Shown here: positions 1 through 5,712 of the stretch, piece after piece
Layout: every line of letters starts with the position of its first letter
Numbering within the stretch: the stretch's first letter is position 1
From: Vulcanimicrobiota bacterium
GTDB taxonomy: Bacteria > Vulcanimicrobiota > Vulcanimicrobiia > Vulcanimicrobiales > Vulcanimicrobiaceae
DNA: 7,399 nucleotides
Direction: 5' to 3'
NCBI GenBank assembly: GCA_027306845.1
Contig: DAHUYY010000092.1
Span: 1 to 7,399 of the forward strand
Translations under genes and position numbers: made by a program
Notes under the pieces: generated by a model
Told to the model about the DNA's origin: nothing
The model's input: the letters and a program-made list of their open reading frames with translations, nothing else
The model's database searches: none

Positions 1-1014
1 GGCGCGGTAGAGTGCCGCATCGGCCGCTTCGATGAGTTGCTGGCGTTCGGAATTTCCACGCGGCGTGCCGCTCGCGCAACCGATACTTACCGATACCGAC
101 CCCAAGGTCGAACCGCCATGCGGAATGCCGAGCCCTGAGATCGAGGCGCGAATGAGTTCGGCTACCTCGAGTGCCCCGGGGAGCTCGGTCTCGGGAAGCA
201 AGACCACGAACTCTTCACCCCCGTAACGCGCGACGAGGTCGGTCGGCCGTCGCAGCGTCTGCGAGATCGTCGCGGCGATTTGCTGCAAGCATGCGTCGCC
301 GGCGATGTGGCCGTAGCGGTCGTTAAACTCCTTGAAGAGATCGACGTCGATCATCAATAGCGCGAGCCTGCGGCCGATACGGCGGGCGCGCGTCGCTTCG
401 CGTTCGAAACTTTCTTCGAAATTACGTCGGTTCGGAATCGCGGTGAGTTCATCGACGTGCGCGAGGCGTTCGAAACGCTCGGCATCGCGGCGACCGAGAT
501 CGCTGTGCATCCGCGCACCGAGATAGAGCGCGCAGGTCTCGAGCAATGCAAAATCGTCGGCATCGTACGCATCGGATCGCGTCGATTGGACGGAGAGCAC
601 GCCGATGCTCCGTCCACCGAAAAGAATGGGGACGAAGATCGCCGATTCCGGCTCGCGAATACGCTCGCCGAGGCGCAGGTAGTTCGTGGCGTTCCACTCG
701 CGAGCTCGCCCGTAGATGCGGGCATCGGCATCGCGAAAGACTCGAGCGCTGGTGCTCTCGTGCGGCACGCCGGGATTATCGGGGATGCCGCCGACGCCGT
801 CGAGATAGGCGTAGACGCACTGCAACGATCCTCGCTCGGGTGCGAGGATGAGAACGATCGAGGCGTCGACGAACTGTGCGAGCAGTGAAACGAATTCGTC
901 GTAGAGGTCGGGAAGCGGTCGGTCGGTAGAAAGCAGGAGGGCCGCGCCTTTGACGAGATCGCGGTCTCGTCGTTGTCGCTGCTGGGCACGTTCGGGCTGC
1001 GAAGGCCCGTCCAT
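1..1014 (-). CDS. GAF-GGEEF diguanylate cyclase, 3' end cut by the window edge
   Basis: Predicted cytoplasmic diguanylate cyclase that makes c-di-GMP from two GTP. The reading frame is open for 338 codons, from the ATG at 1014 down to base 1. No membrane segment is visible. Residues about 20-175 look like a GAF sensor domain, ending in a strand pattern with FVPILFGGRSIGVLSVQS. The GGDEF domain starts near 195 with DELTAIPNRRNFE. It has the MIDVDLFKEFND substrate/metal segment, the active-site motif RYGGEEF (GGEEF at about 265-269) and an upstream RxxD inhibitory site (RPTD at about 256-259). Active-site residues are intact, so it should be active and product-inhibited. The frame leaves the window just after ADAALYRA, so only roughly the last 15-20 residues should be missing. 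A purine-rich ribosome site (AGGGGAAGG) lies 7 nt before the ATG. It follows the secreted-protein gene by 29 bp, probably in one transcript. The GAF ligand cannot be predicted. Confidence 0.93.
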   Translation of the reverse strand, partial: MDGPSQPERAQQRQRRDRDLVKGAALLLSTDRPLPDLYDEFVSLLAQFVDASIVLILAPERGSLQCVYAYLDGVGGIPDNPGVPHESTSARVFRDADARIYGRAREWNATNYLRLGERIREPESAIFVPILFGGRSIGVLSVQSTRSDAYDADDFALLETCALYLGARMHSDLGRRDAERFERLAHVDELTAIPNRRNFEESFEREATRARRIGRRLALLMIDVDLFKEFNDRYGHIAGDACLQQIAATISQTLRRPTDLVARYGGEEFVVLLPETELPGALEVAELIRASISGLGIPHGGSTLGSVSVSIGCASGTPRGNSERQQLIEAADAALYRA

Positions 1015-1021
1015 ATGGGAG

Positions 1022-1030
1022 CCTTCCCCT
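1022..1030 (-). promoter_or_regulatory. Ribosome binding site of the diguanylate cyclase
   Basis: On the minus strand this reads AGGGGAAGG, followed by 7 nt and then ATG at 1014. The spacing is normal and supports this start. It lies in the 29-bp gap after the upstream gene's stop. Confidence 0.6.
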
Positions 1031-1043
1031 ATGGCGTTCCTTT

Positions 1044-1745
1044 TTACTGCACTGCGGGAGGCACGATCTTAAAGAGCTGCGGCCGTTCGATCCAGCGTCC
1101 GCCTCGATAGCTCAAGCGGGCCTCGGCGTGCGCCTTCGTCGGGCAGCAGAGCGCTGCATTTTCGGCGTAGTACGGGCCGGAGAGGAGCAACTCGTCCCCC
1201 TTCGCGCCGCGGAGGATCTTCACGTCGAGCGAGCATCCGTTTTCGACGCTCACCAATCGGCCGACGTTCCCCGCCTTCCCACGAAGCCCGAGTAGAGCGA
1301 CGGTGACCGAGCCGCAGTCCGCACCGGACTGATAGGCGCGGACGACGAGTTCGCGCCGCTCGCCGGGAAGGAAGCGTCCGTCGCCGAGCAGCTGCGCCTC
1401 CTGATTGGGGAACCAGAGGTTCGCTCCACTCGCCTTCACGACGCGGTCGAGCAACGTATCGGTGCCCGGCGTCCGGTAGGCGCTCCCCCCTCCGAGCCTC
1501 TGCGGGCGCTCGATCTCGATCCTCCACTGATCGAAGCTCCGCGACGCATCGCGACCGAGTCGCTCGGTCGTCACCCTCGCCAACCACGTGCCGCGCCCCG
1601 GGCCGGCGAAATCGACTCGACGGCTCGCAACGGTTTGCCGAGCGGCAGCGTTCGTCGCCGCGGCAAGCACGATCGACGATGGAGCTAGGCCGAGCAGCGA
1701 AAGCGCGACGAGGAGGCGAAGCTTCACGCGATGTCGGTACCACAT
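1044..1745 (-). CDS. Secreted four-cysteine protein of unknown function
   Basis: I do not recognise a named family. The 233-residue product starts with a basic stretch and a hydrophobic core (KLRLLVALSLLGLAP, about 8-22), then an Ala-rich region, so it is probably exported by Sec. The mature part is beta-rich by appearance. It has four cysteines: C144, C171 and the adjacent pair C200-C201 in LCCPTKAHAEARLSYRGGRW. A CCP motif followed by a basic/aromatic strand resembles the C-terminal part of other small secreted hypothetical proteins, but this is recollection, not a match. Disulfide pairing in the periplasm is plausible. The ATG at 1745 overlaps the start of the divergent cupredoxin by 15 bp. 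An in-frame GTG at 1727 would begin right at the signal peptide and remove the overlap. No good ribosome site precedes either start. It is probably co-transcribed with the downstream diguanylate cyclase. Confidence 0.75.
   Translation of the reverse strand: MWYRHRVKLRLLVALSLLGLAPSSIVLAAATNAAARQTVASRRVDFAGPGRGTWLARVTTERLGRDASRSFDQWRIEIERPQRLGGGSAYRTPGTDTLLDRVVKASGANLWFPNQEAQLLGDGRFLPGERRELVVRAYQSGADCGSVTVALLGLRGKAGNVGRLVSVENGCSLDVKILRGAKGDELLLSGPYYAENAALCCPTKAHAEARLSYRGGRWIERPQLFKIVPPAVQ
1711..1716 (+). promoter_or_regulatory. AGGAGG ribosome site for the cupredoxin, unusually far from the start
   Basis: A perfect AGGAGG lies 14 nt before the ATG at 1731. That is longer than the usual 5-10 nt, but no ATG, GTG or TTG occurs between the two, so it fixes 1731 as the most likely start. 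The site is inside the coding region of the divergent gene. Confidence 0.5.
1731..1745. other. Overlapping divergent start codons in an imperfect inverted repeat
   Basis: The 15 bp read ATG at the left end and CAT at the right end around a central GGTACC. They would be the first five codons of both the cupredoxin and the secreted protein on opposite strands. ATGT and ACAT arms flank the palindrome with a one-base offset. No separate promoter is visible between the genes. If the minus gene uses GTG at 1727, the coding overlap disappears and only 3 bp separate the starts. Confidence 0.45.
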
Positions 1746-2315
1746 GCATTTCGTGCTTTCGCGCTTATCGCGGCATTCCTATGCGTTCCGGCGGCGGGCT
1801 CCGCGGCGGTTGCGCCGGCATCGCCGGGGGCGACGTTGCTGCTGCACGGCGACACGCTCGTCGCGGCATGGATACCTGGTACGAAGCACGCCGCGCCGAT
1901 CGACGCCGTCATGCGGAATAGAGATAAAGCGTTCGTTCCCGACGTCTTAGTGATTCCGGTCGGAAGCAGCGTCCGCTTCCCAAACGAAGATCCGTTCTTT
2001 CACAGCATCTACGCGGCGAGCTCGCCCGACGATTTCGATATCGGTTTTTACGGAACGGGGCCCGGAAAAGTCGTGCGCTTCCTCCACCCCGGCACGGTGA
2101 ACGTCCACTGCCACATTCACGTTTTTATGCACGGCATCATCGTGGTGGCAGACGGCATCGCCGCGAGCGGAAATGACGGCCGGGTCGTTCTTCAAGGGGT
2201 TCCCGCCGGCCGCCATATCGTCGAAGCGGTCTTCGCCGACGGCCGTACGCATCGCATTGCAGTGACGATCGCAGCCAACGTCGGCGCGCTTTCGTTACGG
2301 GTTGTGCCCCGGTAA
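1731..2315 (+). CDS. Exported plastocyanin-like cupredoxin (methylamine-utilization-like type)
   Basis: Small periplasmic type-1 copper protein, 194 residues, probably an electron carrier. Residues 1-28 form a signal peptide (FALIAAFLCVPAAGSAA). The cupredoxin fold spans about 33-140: VIPVGSSVRFPNEDPFFHSIY carries the first histidine ligand (H91), and VNVHCHIHVFMHGIIVV carries C127, H130 and M133. The C-x2-H-x2-M spacing and the FDIGFYGTGPGK loop match the cupredoxins often annotated as methylamine utilization proteins rather than classical plastocyanin (C-x2-H-x4-M). Residues about 148-194 (VVLQGVPAGRHIVEAVFADG) look like a small carboxypeptidase-regulatory or transthyretin-like beta domain. 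No mau genes are visible, so a role in methylamine oxidation is not supported. The gene lies alone on the plus strand between two minus-strand operons. It overlaps one at its start and the other at its end. It could carry electrons for the nearby cytochrome/molybdenum module, but this is inference. Confidence 0.85.
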   Translation: MSVPHAFRAFALIAAFLCVPAAGSAAVAPASPGATLLLHGDTLVAAWIPGTKHAAPIDAVMRNRDKAFVPDVLVIPVGSSVRFPNEDPFFHSIYAASSPDDFDIGFYGTGPGKVVRFLHPGTVNVHCHIHVFMHGIIVVADGIAASGNDGRVVLQGVPAGRHIVEAVFADGRTHRIAVTIAANVGALSLRVVPR

Positions 2316-2316
2316 C
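2294..2316. terminator. Possible bidirectional hairpin across both convergent stop codons
   Basis: GTTAC (2294-2298) pairs with GTAAC (2312-2316). A G-G mismatch follows, then two more G-C pairs and a 7-nt loop. The TAA of the cupredoxin (2313-2315) and the TAA of the HD-GYP gene (2295-2297, minus strand) sit symmetrically in the two arms. There is no T-run on either side, so it is not a classical intrinsic terminator. It may be chance created by two facing TAA codons. Confidence 0.25.
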
Positions 2317-3554
2317 TGTTGCCCGAACGAACGTTCTAAAATGTCGTCGTCAAGAATCGGCGGCGGGGGCGCGATGCTGCCGTCGTCGACGAGCGTCAGA
2401 AATGCAGCGACACACCCACGGTCGAAATGCGACTCGACGCAACGCCGCAGTTCCTCACATGCAACCTCGGAACTCAACGCGCGCCGATAGGGGCGGTCGG
2501 TCGTCATCGCGTCGTAGGCGTCGGCAACGGCGATGATCCGCGCGCCGAGGGGAATGTTCTCACCGGCGAGCCTGCCCGGATATCCGCGCCCATCGATCCG
2601 TTCGTGGTGCGCGACGATGCACGGGAGTATATCGTGCATCGCCTCGACGTTGTTGAAAATCTCGCCGGCGATTTGCGGGTGAAGCGCGATGATCGCACGT
2701 TCGTTTTCATCGAGGCGCCCTTTTTTCAACAAAACCGCGTCGGGTACGCCGACTTTTCCGATATCGTGCAGCAAGGCGCCAATCTCTACGCGCCCGATCT
2801 CCGAAGCGCGCAGCCCCATTCGCTGCGCGAGCAGCTTCGAGTATTTTGCGACGCGCATCGAATGCCCGGCGGTGTACGGATCGCGTTTATCGACGATCGA
2901 GGCGATGCCGCCCATCGTCTGCGTGAAGGTCTCTTCGGCGAGGCGTTTGCGGCGGTCGAGTTCTCGCTGCGCGGCGATCGCCAATGCGAGCAACGAAAGA
3001 AAAATCAGGGCGCTGGAGGCAACGGTGGCGATGACGACGATGCGAATTTCGCCGAGATCTTGCGACTGGATTTGATCGATCGAAACCTTCACCCCGAGAA
3101 CGGCGACGTAGCGTTGCGTGCTGGGGTCGGCGAGCGGCGCGTAGGCGGTCCGCACGCGCTCGCCCGAGAGGAGCGAAACTTTCGAGAGCACGACATTTTG
3201 TGCGGCGATAGCACGCCGCGCGGCACGCGGTTGCGGGCGAGCGTCGAGTGGATAGATCGCCGTTCCATCCGCTCGATAGACGCGTAGTCCGCGGAGATAT
3301 TCCTGGAACGACGTCAACTCGGCGGCGCGTCGATCCAGACTTCGCTCCAAGCTGCTCGATCGTTCGTGAATCGAGATCGATTTCAAGATGGTCGGAGCCA
3401 GCGTCGCCTCCGCTTGCCCGACCGCCGTTGCGATAATATCGCTCTGAATCGAACGTGCGTGGATGCGAACGAAGAGAAACGCCAACGCGATTGCCGCGCC
3501 GACCGTCAGAATCGCCGTTAAGGCAGCGAACCGTTGGAGAAACGAAAAGCGCAA
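2295..3554 (-). CDS. Membrane HD-GYP c-di-GMP phosphodiesterase with extracytoplasmic sensor
   Basis: Predicted to hydrolyse c-di-GMP at the inner face of the membrane, controlled by an outside signal. Of 419 residues, about 10-32 and 171-194 are membrane helices. The region between them is an extracytoplasmic sensor of about 140 residues with a Cache-like look (LRGLRVYRADGTAIYPLDA), though that assignment is tentative. A short linker follows and no clear HAMP domain. The HD-GYP domain has the expected metal-binding set: H231 (AGHSMRV), HD at 263-264 in LLHDIGKVG, H292 (ALHPQIAGE), H316-H317 in AHHERIDGRGYPGRL, and D345 (VADAYDAM). The GYP signature is intact, so activity is expected. The start is TTG at 3554: an in-frame stop lies just upstream and the preceding gene ends 7 bp before, which suggests translational coupling. 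It is the last gene of a four-gene operon, and its end overlaps the convergent cupredoxin by 21 bp. Confidence 0.94.
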   Translation of the reverse strand: MRFSFLQRFAALTAILTVGAAIALAFLFVRIHARSIQSDIIATAVGQAEATLAPTILKSISIHERSSSLERSLDRRAAELTSFQEYLRGLRVYRADGTAIYPLDARPQPRAARRAIAAQNVVLSKVSLLSGERVRTAYAPLADPSTQRYVAVLGVKVSIDQIQSQDLGEIRIVVIATVASSALIFLSLLALAIAAQRELDRRKRLAEETFTQTMGGIASIVDKRDPYTAGHSMRVAKYSKLLAQRMGLRASEIGRVEIGALLHDIGKVGVPDAVLLKKGRLDENERAIIALHPQIAGEIFNNVEAMHDILPCIVAHHERIDGRGYPGRLAGENIPLGARIIAVADAYDAMTTDRPYRRALSSEVACEELRRCVESHFDRGCVAAFLTLVDDGSIAPPPPILDDDILERSFGQQLPGHNP

Positions 3555-3561
3555 CGAAGCG

Positions 3562-4092
3562 TTACTTTACGAAACCGCCCGGGTAGGCCGGGAATTCGTG
3601 GAGGGCTTCGTCGAGTAATGCGACGTGCGTCGTCTCCACGCCGAGAATTGCCGCCGAGACCTGTGCGAGATTTCGGTCTTGGAAATCGGGGATCACCGAA
3701 AGATAGGTGCTCGCCGCTTTCTCTTCAATGCTTTTCGCATAGCGTAAAATATCGTGCGCATCGGTGAGTTTTGGAACCGGTAATCGTGCGGTTTTCGCCG
3801 TCGGAATCCCACCGCCGGCGCGCACTGCCCCTATGAGTGCATCGCGGTGAGCGATATGGTCGGCGCGAAAGGCCAGGGCAACGGTGAGTATGCGCCCGGA
3901 GAGAAAACCTGTCTTTGCCGCGGCGTCGTAGGCGGCGATGCCGGCGCGTTCGAGTTCGATCGCGGCGTTGAGGGTCTGCAGATCACCGGGGGCCGCAGAA
4001 GCAGCCGCGGCGAGATCCCCGAGCAGCGGCGCACCGATGAGGCCGAGCGCGGTCGCCGAGAAGAGCGCCTGTGCGCGAGTGATGGACTTCAT
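3562..4092 (-). CDS. Exported ferritin-like four-helix protein
   Basis: Ferritin-like domain protein of 176 residues, probably periplasmic. Residues 1-34 form a signal peptide (ALFSATALGLIGAPLLG, then an Ala-rich cleavage region) without a twin-arginine motif. The mature part reads as four helices carrying carboxylate/histidine pairs of the diiron type: LNAAIELERAGIAAYDAA (E46/E48), AFRADHIAHRDAL (D78, H79, H82), KSIEEKAASTYLS (E123/E124) and GVETTHVALLDEAL (E153, H156). The family is widespread in bacteria as exported proteins of poorly known function; iron binding or oxidative-stress roles are guesses. AAAGGAG lies 6 nt before the ATG at 4092. The gene sits 24 bp after the molybdenum enzyme and 7 bp before the HD-GYP gene, in the same operon, which suggests a metal or redox role near that enzyme. 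Confidence 0.85.
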   Translation of the reverse strand: MKSITRAQALFSATALGLIGAPLLGDLAAAASAAPGDLQTLNAAIELERAGIAAYDAAAKTGFLSGRILTVALAFRADHIAHRDALIGAVRAGGGIPTAKTARLPVPKLTDAHDILRYAKSIEEKAASTYLSVIPDFQDRNLAQVSAAILGVETTHVALLDEALHEFPAYPGGFVK

Positions 4093-4098
4093 GATCGA

Positions 4099-4105
4099 CT
4101 CCTTT
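4099..4105 (-). promoter_or_regulatory. Strong ribosome binding site of the ferritin-like gene
   Basis: On the minus strand this reads AAAGGAG, 6 nt before the ATG at 4092. It is the best-spaced canonical site in the operon. It may allow this protein to be made in greater amounts than its coupled neighbours. Confidence 0.7.
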
Positions 4106-4116
4106 GAAGCGACGCG

Positions 4117-4860
4117 TTAGATCCCGGCGTACCACTCGTAGCCTTGGTCCTCCCAGTAACCTCCCTTCCCTCCGTAGAGATGCGAAAACGAACCGAGCAC
4201 TTCGATCTCGCGTACCCATTTTGCACTCTTATACCCGAGTTGAGTCGGCACGCGAAGGCGGACGGGGGCGCCGTGATCGGGGCGAATCGGTTCTCCATTG
4301 AGTTGCAGGGCGAGTATGGTTTGCGGTTGGTAGGCTTGCGCCATATCGAGGCTTTCGTAATACGGCGTGCCTTGGTCGTCGCTATCCATGCAGCGAAAAA
4401 TTGCGTAGCGAGCGTCACGGCGCGGCCGCGCCATTTGTAAGATACGATGCAGCGGCACCCCGCTCCACGCACCGATCGCGCTCCAGCCTTCGACGCAATC
4501 GTGCCGCGTGATCTGACTCTGCTGCGGCATGCGTTGAAGTTGCGCGAGCGATAGACGCAGCGGCCGCTCGACCGCGCCGACGACGGTTAGCGTATAGTTC
4601 CGAAATTCGTGTTCGAGAAGGCTTTGGTAGGTCGAAGTCATCGGCGTCGGCAGACTATCAACGGGAAAGTGTTTGCTGATATCGGCGAGCGAGTATTCGC
4701 GCGCGAGCCCGGGAAGGTTTCCCATCAGCGCTGCATCGAGCGAGCCTTCGAGCCCCAAAAAATGATGGAACCCCGGATTATCGTTCAGCGCCGTTCCGAT
4801 CGGCGCGCACCCGGCGAGTGCGGCCGCAATCGACGATGCGATAAAGAGGCGTCGTTTCAC
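4117..4860 (-). CDS. Tat-exported molybdopterin oxidoreductase lipoprotein (sulfite oxidase / MsrP-like fold)
   Basis: Molybdenum-cofactor enzyme of the sulfite oxidase superfamily, 247 residues, predicted to act outside the cytoplasmic membrane. The N-terminus RRLFIAS matches a twin-arginine signal, consistent with cofactor loading before export, and LAGC at 15-18 is a lipobox, so C18 is probably lipidated. The Mo-binding domain spans about 85-225: the cysteine ligand is C122 in TRHDCVEGWSAIGAWSGVPL, and HGAPVRLRVPTQLGYKSAKW at about 196-215 is the classic cofactor-binding segment. There is no cytochrome b5 or heme c domain and no C-terminal dimerisation domain, so the size fits MsrP-like single-domain enzymes. 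The substrate is unknown; methionine sulfoxide, sulfite or another oxidised compound are possibilities. It starts with GTG and overlaps the cytochrome b stop by 4 bp (GTGA), which implies a coupled electron-transfer pair. Confidence 0.9.
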   Translation of the reverse strand: MKRRLFIASSIAAALAGCAPIGTALNDNPGFHHFLGLEGSLDAALMGNLPGLAREYSLADISKHFPVDSLPTPMTSTYQSLLEHEFRNYTLTVVGAVERPLRLSLAQLQRMPQQSQITRHDCVEGWSAIGAWSGVPLHRILQMARPRRDARYAIFRCMDSDDQGTPYYESLDMAQAYQPQTILALQLNGEPIRPDHGAPVRLRVPTQLGYKSAKWVREIEVLGSFSHLYGGKGGYWEDQGYEWYAGI

Positions 4861-5654
4861 GGCCCCACGCTTTCGTGTTCGCGCAAACGATACCAGCCGG
4901 AGATCATCGAACGCATTTGATTGAGAAAGCCTTGCGTGACGACTTGAAAGATATGAACGAGCGCGAAGCCGACAAAGAGCAGCATTCCAACGAAGTGCCA
5001 GAGCCGCGCAAATTGACGGCCACCGAAAAGGACGGTTAACGGATGGGCGATAGCATCGATTCCGGGAGAGAGCGCGAGGCCCGTTAAAACGATGAGCGGC
5101 GCGAGCACGAAGAGCACGAAGGTGTAGGCGGCTTTTTGCAGCGGATTATAGGTGCCGTGCGGCGGCGGCTCGCGCCGCAATCGCAGATAGTACGCCTGCA
5201 TCGGCCAGAGCTTGCGCAGATCGCTCGGCCGCAGAATCATCTCGGCGAGCGTCCCCTTTATCGCACTCGAGAGCAGCCATGCGACCCACGCAAGGCTCGC
5301 GACCCAAGCGAAGAAAAAGTGCCAGCGCCGACCGTCGGCGAGATCCTGGTAGGCCGGGATCGTGAGCCAGCCCGGGAACGCTCGCGCCCCCTCGCCGCCG
5401 GTGCCGTCGCTCCCCCACCCGAGGACGCCGGTCGTGGTAAAGGAGCGTCCGAAAACGGTCGTCCGGCCGACGCCATCGGCGGGGGAATCGATGGAGAGCA
5501 CCCGTCGCGCCGGGGTGCTGCGATCCGCCGCGTCGAGGTAGGGCGCCGCGTTGAAAATCTGTAGGCCGCTCGAAATCAAGACGGCGACGGCGATCGCCCC
5601 GAACCAATGGGCGAGCCGCGTCAGCAGGGCATAGCGGTAAACGAGTCTCTGCAC
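4857..5654 (-). CDS. Four-helix cytochrome b membrane subunit (cytochrome b561 / hydrogenase cytb type)
   Basis: Integral membrane b-type cytochrome of 265 residues, predicted to pass electrons between quinones and the molybdenum enzyme encoded next. Membrane helices lie at about 12-36, 110-132, 176-196 and 217-240. Candidate heme ligands are H16 (RLAHWFG), H112 (RRWHFFFAW), H220 (ARLWHFVG) and H234 (LVHIFQV). A long Gly-rich loop of about 70 residues joins helices 1 and 2 (ending FPGWLTIPAYQDLADGRRWH). The four-helix plan is like Ni-Fe hydrogenase or thiosulfate reductase cytochrome b, unlike the longer MsrQ. The frame stays open to 6011, but the part above about 5672 lies over the divergent hydratase and looks non-coding. 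Two starts are plausible: GTG at 5654, which gives MQRLVYRY just before helix 1 and lies right behind a -10-like TATAGT, or ATG at 5672, which has AAAGG 8 nt upstream. It is the first gene of the operon. Confidence 0.88.
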   Translation of the reverse strand: MQRLVYRYALLTRLAHWFGAIAVAVLISSGLQIFNAAPYLDAADRSTPARRVLSIDSPADGVGRTTVFGRSFTTTGVLGWGSDGTGGEGARAFPGWLTIPAYQDLADGRRWHFFFAWVASLAWVAWLLSSAIKGTLAEMILRPSDLRKLWPMQAYYLRLRREPPPHGTYNPLQKAAYTFVLFVLAPLIVLTGLALSPGIDAIAHPLTVLFGGRQFARLWHFVGMLLFVGFALVHIFQVVTQGFLNQMRSMISGWYRLREHESVGP

Positions 5655-5662
5655 GATGCAAC

Positions 5663-5668
5663 TATAAC
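5663..5668 (-). promoter_or_regulatory. Candidate -10 element, possibly shared by both divergent operons
   Basis: On the minus strand this reads TATAGT, separated by 8 nt (TGCATC plus the first two bases of the codon) from the third base of GTG at 5654. Transcription starting at the usual distance would begin at or next to the start codon, giving a leaderless message. On the plus strand the same bases read TATAAC, 44 nt before the hydratase ATG, so the element could work in both directions. I see no convincing -35 box on either side. Confidence 0.35.
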
Positions 5669-5712
5669 ACATTCCAGGCGCCTTTGGATGGCGGCGAGAA
5701 GAGAGCCGGGGT

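Noticed and set aside
354..989. Minus-strand open frame of 211 codons over the cyclase, with other plus and minus frames there
   Set aside because: The GAF-GGEEF frame covers the same bases with clear motifs. This frame is Ser/Thr/Arg-rich with no domain, as expected of a shifted reading.
1069..1749. Alternative minus frame of 226 codons over the secreted protein
   Set aside because: Very Arg-rich with no signal peptide or domain. The chosen frame has a good signal peptide and a plausible folded region.
1731..2315. Methylamine dehydrogenase (mau) locus
   Set aside because: The cupredoxin resembles proteins annotated as methylamine utilization, but no mau structural or maturation genes are present in the window.
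2427..3287. Plus-strand open frame of 286 codons
   Set aside because: It lies entirely antisense to the HD-GYP gene, whose motifs and membrane helices are clear. Its translation is Arg/Asp-rich with no recognisable domain.
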